Source of the DNA: Chloroflexota bacterium
GTDB taxonomy: Bacteria > Chloroflexota > Ktedonobacteria > Ktedonobacterales > JADMIN01
Direction of reading: 5' to 3'
Assembly (NCBI GenBank): GCA_021323855.1
Contig: JAJPKE010000034.1
Span: 62,001-126,000 of the forward strand
DNA: 64,000 nt
In this document: positions 1 to 7,682 of the stretch, piece by piece
Position numbering within the stretch: position 1 is the stretch's first letter
Layout: every line of letters begins with the position of its first letter
Translations under genes and position numbers: made by a program
Notes under the pieces: model-generated
Databases searched by the model: none
What the model saw: only the letters and a program-made list of their open reading frames with translations
What the model was told of the DNA's origin: nothing

Positions 1-1390
1 GCTCCACAAAGCCACGCACCAGTTCCAGCGCAAAGAAGGGATTGCCACCGGATCGCTCGATAATCTGGTTGCGCACGCTATCGAGTTGCTGAGTGAGGAT
101 GGCGCCGATCAGCTCGTTGGTCTGCTCCGCCGTCAGCGGTTGCAGCGTCAGCGCGGTGAAATTGCGCCAGCCGCCACCCCAATTTGGGCGACGGTCCATC
201 AGCTCCGGGCGGCTCAGCGCGACGATCAGCAGCGGCGCATTGTGGCTGTGGTGGATCACCTGCTCCACCAGATCGAGCAGGCTGTCGCTGGCCCAGTGCA
301 GATCCTCAAAGACGACGATACGCGGTGCCTGCTGGGCCATCGCTTCGATCAGCAGCCGCCAGGCGGAGAAAATGCGTTCGCGGTCGCCTGCGCCCTCACT
401 ATCCTTGCTTTCCGCGCTCTCTTTCCCATCTCTCCCATCTCTCTCGTCTTTGCCGTCTTTGCTCTCCATGCCCAGCGTCGCCAGCACCAGATCAGCCAGC
501 CGCGCTGCGTCCTCCGGCGAGTAGCCAGCGTGCAGGAACACGTCCACCACCGGCTGCCGTTCCACGTCTGCGCCCAGCAACCCCGCCAGCAATCCACGCA
601 ACGGCCAGTAGGTGAGCGTCTGGCCGTAGGGCAGGCAGCGCGCCGTCGCCACGCGAAAGCCATCCGCCGGGTCGAGCTGAGCCAGGAACTCTTCGAGCAG
701 GCGCGTTTTGCCGGTGCCTGCGGGGGCGAGAATCGAGACGAGCTGTGGCGAGCGTTCTTCCAGAGCCCGCGCCTGAAGCAGCGAGAGTTGTAGCAAATCG
801 CGGCGTCGCCCCACCAGCGGAGGCCGCTCCACGCTGCGGGTGCTGCGCGCCTCGCGCAGTGGAAAGACGCGCAACGGCTCCGGCTTGCCCTTCACCTCCA
901 CCAGCCGTGGCTCATCGAAGAGGAAGGCGTGGCGCGCGGCATCGGCGGTGCGTTCGCTGGCGACGATTTCACCGGCCTCGGCGTACTGTTGTAGCCGCGC
1001 CGCAACGTTTACCGTATCACCGGAGACGAGGAAGTCGCCACGCGAGGGGTCATTGGTCGCCATCACCTCACCGCTATTGACCCCCATCCGCAGTCGCATC
1101 GGCGGACTCAGCACGGGATCGCCTGCGACGGCCTCGCGCAGCGCAAGCGCCGCAGCCAGCGCCCGCTCGGCATCGTCGCCATGCGCCTGGGGCAGCCCAA
1201 AGACGGCCATCACGGCGTCACCGATGAACTTCTCTACGGTGCCACCATACGCGGCGACCGTCCGGCGCGCATGCTCAAAGTAGCGCCCCATCAGTGCGCG
1301 CACATCTTCGGGGTCCAGGCTGTCGCCAAGCGAGGTGGACCCCACGACATCCGAAAAAAGCACGGTTACGAGTTTGCGTTCTTCCGGCAT
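1..1390 (-). CDS. Class III adenylate/guanylate cyclase fused to AAA-type ATPase (3' end outside window)
   Basis: The gene is read leftward and runs off the left edge. Translation from the ATG at 1390 begins MPEERKLVTVLFSDVVGSTS, the typical start of a class III nucleotide cyclase domain, with metal-binding Asp in FSDVVGST and the later GDAVMAVFG segment. After about 200 residues comes a P-loop ATPase with APAGTGKTRLLEEF near 690-730 and the Walker-B-like segment RIVVFEDLHWAS near 300-330. This cyclase plus AAA arrangement, often followed by TPRs, is known from large bacterial signalling regulators. Whether it makes cAMP cannot be told here. A linker rich in Asp, Lys, Gly and Ser lies near 410-470. 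The C-terminal part is missing. Confidence 0.9.
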   Translation of the reverse strand, partial: MPEERKLVTVLFSDVVGSTSLGDSLDPEDVRALMGRYFEHARRTVAAYGGTVEKFIGDAVMAVFGLPQAHGDDAERALAAALALREAVAGDPVLSPPMRLRMGVNSGEVMATNDPSRGDFLVSGDTVNVAARLQQYAEAGEIVASERTADAARHAFLFDEPRLVEVKGKPEPLRVFPLREARSTRSVERPPLVGRRRDLLQLSLLQARALEERSPQLVSILAPAGTGKTRLLEEFLAQLDPADGFRVATARCLPYGQTLTYWPLRGLLAGLLGADVERQPVVDVFLHAGYSPEDAARLADLVLATLGMESKDGKDERDGRDGKESAESKDSEGAGDRERIFSAWRLLIEAMAQQAPRIVVFEDLHWASDSLLDLVEQVIHHSHNAPLLIVALSRPELMDRRPNWGGGWRNFTALTLQPLTAEQTNELIGAILTQQLDSVRNQIIERSGGNPFFALELVRGFVE

Positions 1391-1646
1391 GCGCGCACAT
1401 CCTTTCTGGATTGCTGGATTTCCGGGTTGTTCAGCGACAGTCATCTCACGTACTTGTAGCTCTAGTGTATGCGGCAGGAAAGCGGCGGTCAAGGAACGAA
1501 GCAGTGGAAGTATCCACGCGTGGATGGCTGCATCACTATACATAAGGATAGGCGCGGTATGGTCTGTGCAAGTTTATGGGTGTGACAGCTACTTGCCGGC
1601 CTACCAGGGTAGGCTGGCTCCTGAAAAGAGAAAGAAGAGACATTGC

Positions 1647-1958
1647 ATGTTACAACCCGATGGAAGCGACCCGGACCCCCTCAGCGGCGAGCCGGTAATT
1701 GCCATGACGCTTTTTGCAGTGGAACCGGGCGATGCGAGCGATGAGTCCGGCTACCTCGTGCGATTTTCCACGAAGGATCAGTTTAGCGCCGCCTGCCTCG
1801 GCGGCCTGCTCTTCAGTCTGCCATCAGACAAGGTACGGCACCTGATGCACGCCGTCTGGTGGCTCGAAGAAGACGCCATGCGTGGCCTCGTGGAGCGCAT
1901 CCCCTCGCTCCGCACACAAATCACCAATCTGGCGAGTGGCGAGCAAACGCTGCATTAG
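1647..1958 (+). CDS. Conserved-looking small hypothetical protein
   Basis: A 103-residue acidic protein of unknown function, starting MLQPDGSDPDPLSGEPV. The ATG at 1647 is chosen because a purine-rich AGAAAGAAGAGA lies just upstream; longer in-frame versions would overlap the promoter region of the divergent cyclase gene. No signal peptide, membrane segment or recognisable motif is visible. It has ordinary codon use for the region and ends about 125 bases before the epimerase gene. Confidence 0.6.
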   Translation: MLQPDGSDPDPLSGEPVIAMTLFAVEPGDASDESGYLVRFSTKDQFSAACLGGLLFSLPSDKVRHLMHAVWWLEEDAMRGLVERIPSLRTQITNLASGEQTLH

Positions 1959-2037
1959 CGGAAATCGCGCTGGCGCCTTACCAATGCCCTATCCCTTGAC
2001 AACGAACTTGCGGCTGCCTTTCAATACGCCGTAAGCG

Positions 2038-2053
2038 TGGCTGTATACAGCCA
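2038..2053. promoter_or_regulatory. Perfect 16-bp palindrome upstream of the epimerase gene
   Basis: TGGCTGTATACAGCCA is perfectly self-complementary and ends 14 bases before the Shine-Dalgarno sequence of the gene at 2084. Its position suits an operator for a dimeric repressor. A TTGACA hexamer lies upstream at 1996-2001, without a convincing -10. The regulator is unknown. Confidence 0.4.
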
Positions 2054-2083
2054 TGTATGGCCCACAAAGGAGGGCAGCCTGCG

Positions 2084-3070
2084 ATGAAATACTTTCTCAC
2101 CGGCGCAACGGGTTTCGTCGGTAGCCATGTTGCGCAGCTTCTCATCGCAGACGGCCATCAGGTGGTTGCCGTCGTGCGTGACCCAGCCAAAGCGCGCGAC
2201 TTGGCGCATTTGGGGGTCGCGCTGCATCAGGGAGATGTCACCGAGAAGGAAAGTCTGCGCGCGCCGATGACCGGCGTGGACGGCGTCTTTCATATCGCCG
2301 GCTGGTATAAGATCGGCACGAGGGATAAACGTCTGGGTGAGCAGGTCAACATCCAGGGCACGCGCAATGTCCTCAATGTGATGCGCGACCTGGGCATCGC
2401 TAAAGGCGTCTACACGAGCACACTCGCCGTCTTCTCAGACACACATGGGCGGCTGGTGGATGAAACGTATCGCTACAATGGGCCACATCTCAGCGAATAT
2501 GACCGCACAAAATGGATCGCGCACTACGAGGTAGCTGAGCCGATGATCCAGGCAGGTTTGCCGCTTGTGATTGTGCAGCCGGGATTGATCTACGGGCCGG
2601 GCGATACCAGTAGCGTGCGCACCCTCTTCATCCAATATCTGCAACGCCGACTACCGCTGATTCCCGCGCGCACCGCTTTCAGTTGGGCGCATGTGGATGA
2701 CATCGCGCACGGGCATATCCTGGCGATGGAGAAAGGCGAACCAGGGAGAGACTACATCATCGCCGGGCCAACTCATACGCTGATCGAAGGACTACAGATG
2801 GCCGAGCGTATCACCCGCATACCCGCACCACGTCTCCATGCCGCGCCTGCGCTGATGAAGACGCTGGCGGGCGTGATGAGCGTCGTGGACAGGGTAGTTC
2901 CGGTGCCAGAGAGCTCCACCGGCGAGTATCTGCGGGTTAGCGCAGGCGTCACCTACATCGGCAGCAACGCCAGAGCAAAACGCGAGCTTGGCTATGATCC
3001 GCGCCTGCTCGCAACCGGGCTGGAAGAGACCCTGCGCCATGAGATGCAGTTGTTGGGAATGACACGCTGA
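2084..3070 (+). CDS. NAD-dependent epimerase/dehydratase-like extended SDR
   Basis: A 328-residue extended short-chain dehydrogenase/reductase. It starts MKYFLTGATGFVGSHVAQLL, with the TGATGFVG dinucleotide-binding loop at the N terminus, and goes on as in the DFR/3-beta-HSD-like group (GVDGVFHIAGWY, VNIQGTRNVL). The usual YxxxK is represented by YDRTKWIAHYE. The start at 2084 is preceded by an excellent ribosome site AAAGGAGGG at 2067-2073; an ATG at 2057 lies upstream of this site and is unlikely. The substrate cannot be assigned. It ends just before the arsR promoter but need not be part of the arsenic module. Confidence 0.85.
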   Translation: MKYFLTGATGFVGSHVAQLLIADGHQVVAVVRDPAKARDLAHLGVALHQGDVTEKESLRAPMTGVDGVFHIAGWYKIGTRDKRLGEQVNIQGTRNVLNVMRDLGIAKGVYTSTLAVFSDTHGRLVDETYRYNGPHLSEYDRTKWIAHYEVAEPMIQAGLPLVIVQPGLIYGPGDTSSVRTLFIQYLQRRLPLIPARTAFSWAHVDDIAHGHILAMEKGEPGRDYIIAGPTHTLIEGLQMAERITRIPAPRLHAAPALMKTLAGVMSVVDRVVPVPESSTGEYLRVSAGVTYIGSNARAKRELGYDPRLLATGLEETLRHEMQLLGMTR

Positions 3071-3112
3071 GACATGAAGACATTGACAATCTTCGATGTC
3101 TCGTGGTATGCT
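3071..3112 (+). promoter_or_regulatory. arsR promoter with imperfect dyad
   Basis: TTGACA at 3083-3088 and TATGCT at 3107-3112 are separated by 18 bases. The -35 is flanked by the arms GACATGAAGA (3071-3080) and TCTTCGATGTC (3090-3100), an imperfect inverted repeat expected of an ArsR/SmtB operator. The half-site CTTCGATG recurs in the palindrome at 3537-3558 before arsM. A start site 6-7 bases after the -10 would coincide with the ATG at 3119, so the mRNA is probably leaderless. Confidence 0.65.
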
Positions 3113-3118
3113 CTGCGC

Positions 3119-3484
3119 ATGGTAACGACACGTCCACGCGCTTCACGTACAACGCAACCGGCTGCTGGCTGCTGCGGTGACGCTACAATGCAGGCTGATA
3201 CAGTCCTTGCGGCGCCACAAGCGGATGGGCTGGCGGGCAAGCTAAAGGCGCTGGCGGACTCGACGCGGCTGCGCATGCTTGATCTGCTGGCACGGCAGAC
3301 GGAGCCGCTCTGCGTCTGCGAGATCAACACGCTGTTTTCGCAGCATCAGCCAACCATCAGCCATCATCTGCGGCTGCTGCGCGAGGCTGGGCTGATCGCA
3401 GGTGAGAAGCGTGGTGTGTGGTCCTACTATTGGGCGACGGCAGAGGGCAAACGTTGCCTCGCACTGGTCCAGCAATTGGCCTAG
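3119..3484 (+). CDS. arsR: ArsR/SmtB-family arsenic-responsive repressor
   Basis: A 121-residue winged-helix repressor. The core shows LKALADSTRLRMLDLL, then the arsenite-binding type motif LCVCE (Cys65, Cys67), the recognition helix QPTISHHLRLLREAGLI and the wing GEKRGVWSYYW. This is the ArsR pattern in which As(III) bound by cysteines releases the repressor. An N-terminal extension carries an unusual GCCGD motif (Cys18, Cys19), mirrored in the neighbouring arsM product. The start at 3119 fits the promoter; a further in-frame ATG in the upstream promoter region is unlikely, and 3188 is an alternative. It most likely controls itself and arsM 86 bases downstream. Confidence 0.9.
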   Translation: MVTTRPRASRTTQPAAGCCGDATMQADTVLAAPQADGLAGKLKALADSTRLRMLDLLARQTEPLCVCEINTLFSQHQPTISHHLRLLREAGLIAGEKRGVWSYYWATAEGKRCLALVQQLA

Positions 3485-3536
3485 TTCTCTAGCGCCGGCA
3501 AGCCAGCATGTATTTCGCTTCTCTTTTTTTGAGCTA

Positions 3537-3558
3537 TTCATCGAAGGTCTTCGATGAA
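3537..3558. promoter_or_regulatory. Perfect palindrome in front of arsM, putative second ArsR operator
   Basis: Ten-base arms TTCATCGAAG and CTTCGATGAA flank a GT centre. The arms contain the CTTCGATG half-site also found in the arsR promoter dyad. The palindrome abuts the arsM Shine-Dalgarno GAAGAGGAG (3557-3564), so it could be an operator or, as RNA, a hairpin that masks the ribosome site. Confidence 0.55.
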
Positions 3559-3570
3559 GAGGAGACGACC

Positions 3571-4470
3571 GTGAAGATTGATCATGAATTTCGCCACCAG
3601 CAGGACGCGCAAAACGAACCGATCAGCGTCACTGTACGCGATGCCGAGATTACCGAGCGCGTGCGCGAACGCTACGCCAGCGCCGCCGAGCGCGTGCGCA
3701 CCGGAGCCGGTTGTTGCGGCGCCGATACCAGCGCGAGAGCTGATTGCTGTGGCGCTGGCGCCAGCGCAGGTGGCGCCAATGTGACGGAGGGCATCTACAC
3801 CGCCGATGAGATAGGCGAGCTACCGGAAGAAGCGGTGCTGGCCTCGCTCGGCTGCGGCAATCCTACCGCGCTGATAGACCTGCACGCAGGCGAAACGGTT
3901 CTCGACCTCGGCTCCGGCGGCGGCATAGACGTATTACTCAGCGCGCGGCGGGTCGGGCCGGCTGGCTTCGCCTTCGGGCTGGATATGACCGACGAGATGC
4001 TGGCGCTGGCGCAGGAGAATAAAGTAAAAGCTGGAGCGACCAATGTTGCCTTCCTCAAGGGCAGGATCGAAGATATTCCGCTACCAGCCAACTCGGTAGA
4101 TGTCGTCATTAGCAACTGTGTCATCAATCTGGCCGCCGATAAGGGGCAGGTGCTGCGCGAGGCGTTCCGCGTGCTGAAGCCTGGTGGGCGCTTCGCCGTC
4201 TCGGATGTCGTAGCGGATGGGCTAGTGCCCGAAGAACTGCGCCACAATATGGAGGCGTGGGTCGGCTGTCTGGCCGGCGCGCTGGATACCGATACCTATA
4301 CGCGCCTGCTGGCGGACGCCGGGTTCAGCGATATCAGCATCACCATCACCCGCCGCTATACCGCAGCAGAGGCAGGGCTGGATACGCTCACCTTGCCGGA
4401 CGGCTGGGAAGCGGGTGATGGCAAGCTGGCCAGCGCCTTCGTCCGTGCAACGAAGCCAGGAGATTTATAG
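3571..4470 (+). CDS. arsM: Arsenite S-adenosylmethionine methyltransferase
   Basis: A 299-residue SAM-dependent methyltransferase that methylates As(III) to mono-, di- and trimethyl forms. SAM motif I is VLDLGSGGGIDVLLSAR. The three family cysteines are present: SLGCGNP (Cys94), ISNCVINL (Cys183) and WVGCLAGA (Cys233). The GTG at 3571 is chosen because AGAGGAG ends seven bases before it; the reading frame is open upstream through a palindromic operator-like region. The N-terminal 45-65 region holds two CCG motifs (Cys48/49, Cys59/60), a feature shared with the adjacent ArsR. It forms an arsenic-detoxification unit with arsR. Confidence 0.93.
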   Translation: MKIDHEFRHQQDAQNEPISVTVRDAEITERVRERYASAAERVRTGAGCCGADTSARADCCGAGASAGGANVTEGIYTADEIGELPEEAVLASLGCGNPTALIDLHAGETVLDLGSGGGIDVLLSARRVGPAGFAFGLDMTDEMLALAQENKVKAGATNVAFLKGRIEDIPLPANSVDVVISNCVINLAADKGQVLREAFRVLKPGGRFAVSDVVADGLVPEELRHNMEAWVGCLAGALDTDTYTRLLADAGFSDISITITRRYTAAEAGLDTLTLPDGWEAGDGKLASAFVRATKPGDL

Positions 4471-4896
4471 ACGAGTGGGAAATAGGAAAAGCGCGACAAG
4501 CGCCATAAGTGTCACGGTAATGATTGGGGATATTTGGAGCATCAGGGCAAAAGCAGGCAGTCTTTTCAGCCGGCTTGATGCGCCCGGTGTCCGTCGCACC
4601 GAACGCGCAATAATGAACCCAACTACAGAGAGCAGTACACTTGCCGCCAGAAGAGCCGCCGAAAGTATGGGGTACGTTTGCATGAACGTCCACACCGGCG
4701 GCTTCCACGGCGGTGCTTGGGGCGTTCCGTTAGCCGAGCAGGCATAACATCCGCATAGGCCGTTACATGTGCCGAAGATGCTATCGGGATATCCTTCGAC
4801 CGCATTGAGCGCAAAGACCAGGACGGCAATGATACCCAGAACCATACCGCCGCAGGTACGGGTGAGATCAAGCGGTCCCGGCGGAGTAGGCTCCAT
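4465..4896 (-). CDS. Hypothetical membrane protein
   Basis: A 143-residue protein convergent with arsM, overlapping its end by six bases. Three hydrophobic segments are visible: GMVLGIIAVLVFALNAVEG, LSAALLAASVLLSVVGFII, and ISPIITVTLMALVALFLF near the C terminus. A loop between the first two is Cys-rich (GTCNGLCGCYACSANG) and would lie on one side of the membrane. No family was recognised. The start at 4896 is the first ATG of the frame that includes the whole first segment. Confidence 0.6.
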   Translation of the reverse strand: MEPTPPGPLDLTRTCGGMVLGIIAVLVFALNAVEGYPDSIFGTCNGLCGCYACSANGTPQAPPWKPPVWTFMQTYPILSAALLAASVLLSVVGFIIARSVRRTPGASSRLKRLPAFALMLQISPIITVTLMALVALFLFPTRL

Positions 4897-5240
4897 AGAT
4901 CACCTCGACAATCATACGAAGAAGAGAGAACAAAAACATAGAAACGGTGTTTGGAACAAATTATATCATTCTCCACTATTGGTGGCCCATATCCTGTACT
5001 CCTCACCTCTAGAGTTGGGCATACTGGCAAAAGGGAAGCATGGGATATCTCTCCCAATGCGGCGCCTTGTGTCCCATTCTGCGCGTCTGCTGCGTTTCAC
5101 TTGATAGAGCAACTACGCTCGATCAGCCATCAAGTACCGGCTAAAACACATGGGAGTGGTTTTCCTATCTCATGTAGCAGAGATGCGCAAAAATACGATA
5201 GATGCTTCGAATAGGCCGAATGGATAGAGGGGGGCAAGGC
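4897..5240. other. Intergenic region between divergent genes
   Basis: About 340 bases between the leftward membrane protein and the rightward L,D-transpeptidase. It is more A/T-rich than its surroundings. A TATAAT on the minus strand (about 4963-4968) could serve the membrane protein but lacks a convincing -35. No gene, repeat or clear RNA structure was seen. Confidence 0.5.
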
Positions 5241-6170
5241 GTGGGCATGCAGACGCGGCAGACCCGGCCCGCAGAGCGAAATGCGGGCGAGAGAGGGCGC
5301 GCTCGTGGTAGTGGGTATCCGACGACATATCCCACGCGGATACCGCCGGAGCGACGAACACGCCAGGCTGTGCGCCACCGTTTGCCGCGCTGGCAGCGCG
5401 CGCTGCTCTCCGCTGGCCTGGTGCTGGGCGTCGTTCTCATCGGTATCAGCGCGGGCATGCTCATCAGCCAGCGCCTCGGTATGACGCAACAGGTAGGCGT
5501 CACCAGCAGCCCAGTGAGCGGCCAGGGAGCAAAAGCGCCGTTTGCCGGCACACCAACGGCGGCGCATCAGGTGAGCGGCGCATTGACCGGCTGCCAGATA
5601 CTTCCACAGCAGCCGCGTATGCTGTCTGTGCAAGCGATAGACCATCCGCTTTCCCCTGGCAGGCGGCTGCTCCCCAATGGCCATGCCATCGGCTGCGAAG
5701 TGGCCAACTTGTGGGTTCCACAGCCAGACGGTGGCAACCCGAATCTACCAGGGCGGGTAATCCTGGTAAATGTGACGCAGGAATGGCTCTGGGCGTATCA
5801 GGACGGGCAACTGGTCTTCGCCACGCCGGTGACAACCGCCATGCCCGAACTCTGGACGCCGCGCGGCATCTTCCATATTTTGAGCAAGACGACTGACACG
5901 TTGTTTAGTTCGCCCTGGCCGCCCGGTTCACCCTATTATTATTCTCCGGTGCATGTTGACTATGCGATGTATTTCCGCGCAGTGGACTTCTTCATCCACG
6001 ACGCGCCCTGGCGCCATTACTTCGGCCCCGGCACCGATGTGCCCCATGTGGACCCCGACGGCACGCAGGAGATTGGCAGCCACGGCTGTGTTGAAGTGAC
6101 CTACGGCGCCGGGCAGTGGCTCTACCAGTGGGCCGGCGTCGGCACCACCATTGACATCACTGATATTTAA
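5241..6170 (+). CDS. Membrane-anchored L,D-transpeptidase (YkuD domain)
   Basis: About 310 residues. An Arg-rich cytoplasmic N terminus is followed by one membrane segment (ALLSAGLVLGVVLIGISAG), a linker, and a C-terminal YkuD domain starting RVILVNVTQEWLWAYQDGQ. The catalytic signature reads SHGCVEV near the C terminus, with an upstream His in FFIHDAPWRH, as expected for the cysteine transpeptidases that make 3-3 peptidoglycan crosslinks. GTG 5241 or ATG 5247 is preferred because AGAGGGGGG lies at 5226-5234; an ATG at 5202 lies before that site. It acts outside the cytoplasmic membrane. Confidence 0.88.
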   Translation: MGMQTRQTRPAERNAGERGRARGSGYPTTYPTRIPPERRTRQAVRHRLPRWQRALLSAGLVLGVVLIGISAGMLISQRLGMTQQVGVTSSPVSGQGAKAPFAGTPTAAHQVSGALTGCQILPQQPRMLSVQAIDHPLSPGRRLLPNGHAIGCEVANLWVPQPDGGNPNLPGRVILVNVTQEWLWAYQDGQLVFATPVTTAMPELWTPRGIFHILSKTTDTLFSSPWPPGSPYYYSPVHVDYAMYFRAVDFFIHDAPWRHYFGPGTDVPHVDPDGTQEIGSHGCVEVTYGAGQWLYQWAGVGTTIDITDI

Positions 6171-6185
6171 TACCAGCATAAGCGC

Positions 6186-6905
6186 ATGGACATTTTCATC
6201 TATCATCCCGATATCCTGGCGCGCTACCCGCAGGTTGCGGGCGGCGTGATGCTGGCGCAGGGTGTCACGAACGGGCCGACCCCGGCTCCGTTGCTAGCGC
6301 TGTATCAGGCGGAGCAGCAGCAGGTAGGGCAGCGTCTTGGCGACACACCGCTCAGTCAGGTCGAGTCGCTGGCAGCATGGCGGCGGGTGTTTCGTGGCTT
6401 CGGAGTGGACCCGACACAATATCGCAGCGCCGCCGAAGCCCTTCTCCGCCGCCTGACCAAAAAAGGCGACATTCCCAGCATCAACCTGCTGGTGGATACC
6501 GGCAATCTCGTGAGCATCCGCTATGCGTTGCCAGTGGCCGTGTTCGATAGACACGCTGTGCAGAGAACGGTGACGGTGCATTTCGCAGACGGCAGCGAAC
6601 GTTACAGCGAACTGGGCGCCAGCGAAGAGGAGCATCCGCAGCCTGGCGAGGTGGTGTTTTCCGATGAAAACAAACAGGTGATTGCGCGGCGATGGTGCTG
6701 GCGACAGAGCGCATCCAGCGCCGCCATCGCGGAGACGCGCGACTGCCTCATCACCGTTGAGGCGCACCATGACACAGGCCGCCAGGATGTCGAGGCGGCG
6801 CTACGCGATCTGCGCGCGCTGCTGCACGACTATGCCGGTGGAACCACGACCTCAACCATCCTGGATGCCAGCCACCCGACATTTTCCTATCCTCCCACAG
6901 GCTGA
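6186..6905 (+). CDS. B3/B4 tRNA-binding domain protein
   Basis: A 239-residue protein resembling the free-standing B3/B4 domain of bacterial phenylalanyl-tRNA synthetase beta chains (the editing-site fold). Supporting segments are SLAAWRRVFRGFGVDPTQYR, SAAEALLRRLTKKGDIPSIN and LVDTGNLVSIRYALPVAVFD, all typical of this family. Free-standing members are thought to edit or bind mischarged tRNA, or to have other amino-acid-related roles; the substrate is unknown. It starts 15 bases after the L,D-transpeptidase stop and may be co-transcribed with it. Confidence 0.8.
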   Translation: MDIFIYHPDILARYPQVAGGVMLAQGVTNGPTPAPLLALYQAEQQQVGQRLGDTPLSQVESLAAWRRVFRGFGVDPTQYRSAAEALLRRLTKKGDIPSINLLVDTGNLVSIRYALPVAVFDRHAVQRTVTVHFADGSERYSELGASEEEHPQPGEVVFSDENKQVIARRWCWRQSASSAAIAETRDCLITVEAHHDTGRQDVEAALRDLRALLHDYAGGTTTSTILDASHPTFSYPPTG

Positions 6906-7050
6906 CCAGCCGCCTTCCTGAGATGCTCCCTCTGCAACGGCTGGACAACAGCCTAGAAATTATCATATTATCCTCATCATCTTATTGGTAAGGGTGATCT
7001 TCCGGCGTCGTGGATGCTGGAACCTGGCTGTATGGAACAATGAAGAAGCT

Positions 7051-7659
7051 ATGCGCTATACTGCTGCACACAAAGAGGAGACGCACCGGCGCATCCTGAG
7101 CGAAGCGTCGCGGGCGTTCCGTGCCGAGGGCATCAGCAATGTCGGTGTGGCGGATGTGATGCAACGGCTCGGCCTGACGCATGGCGGCTTCTACGGCCAT
7201 TTCACCGGCAAAGAACACCTCGTGGAGGAGGTCTGCTCACCGGATGCGGCGCTGCCAGAGATGGAGCGCCTCTTTGCGATGGAGAGCGCGGACGACCTCG
7301 CTACGTTCATCCGGCGCTACCTTGCTCCACATCACCGCGATGAGCCGGGGAGCGGGTGTTATCTGCCATCGCTGGCGAGCGAAGTGGCGCGTTCCTCGCC
7401 CGCCACGCGCCACGCCTACACCGCGACATTCTTGCGCGTCGCCAATCAGGTGGCGGCGTATATGCCCGGCGAGAGCGCAGAGGTGCGGCTTGATGCGGCA
7501 CTTGTCCTGCTCACCGGCATGGCAGGCGCCGTCGCTGTTGCGCGCGCCGTCGCGGACCCGGAATTGAGCGACCGGCTGTTGCGCCAGAGCCGCGCATTTT
7601 ACCTGCGCGCGTTTGGCCTGGGGACCGAGACCGAAGAAGCTGATAGTGTTGAAGAGTAA
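7051..7659 (+). CDS. TetR-family transcriptional regulator
   Basis: A 202-residue regulator with the usual N-terminal helix-turn-helix: RILSEASRAFRAEGISNVGV, then DVMQRLGLTHGGFYGHFTGK. The C-terminal ligand domain resembles the group with a PGSGCYLPSLASEVARS segment. The start at 7051 gives the canonical short N terminus; the frame is open further upstream. It ends 23 bases before fabF and may regulate it, as TetR repressors often control their neighbours, but no operator was identified. Confidence 0.85.
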   Translation: MRYTAAHKEETHRRILSEASRAFRAEGISNVGVADVMQRLGLTHGGFYGHFTGKEHLVEEVCSPDAALPEMERLFAMESADDLATFIRRYLAPHHRDEPGSGCYLPSLASEVARSSPATRHAYTATFLRVANQVAAYMPGESAEVRLDAALVLLTGMAGAVAVARAVADPELSDRLLRQSRAFYLRAFGLGTETEEADSVEE

Positions 7660-7682
7660 AAGAGCAAACGGAGGAAAATGCG

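Noticed and set aside
86-1283. Rightward long open frames over the cyclase/ATPase gene
   Set aside because: They are Arg/Ala/Pro-rich shadows of a clear leftward gene with recognised domains.
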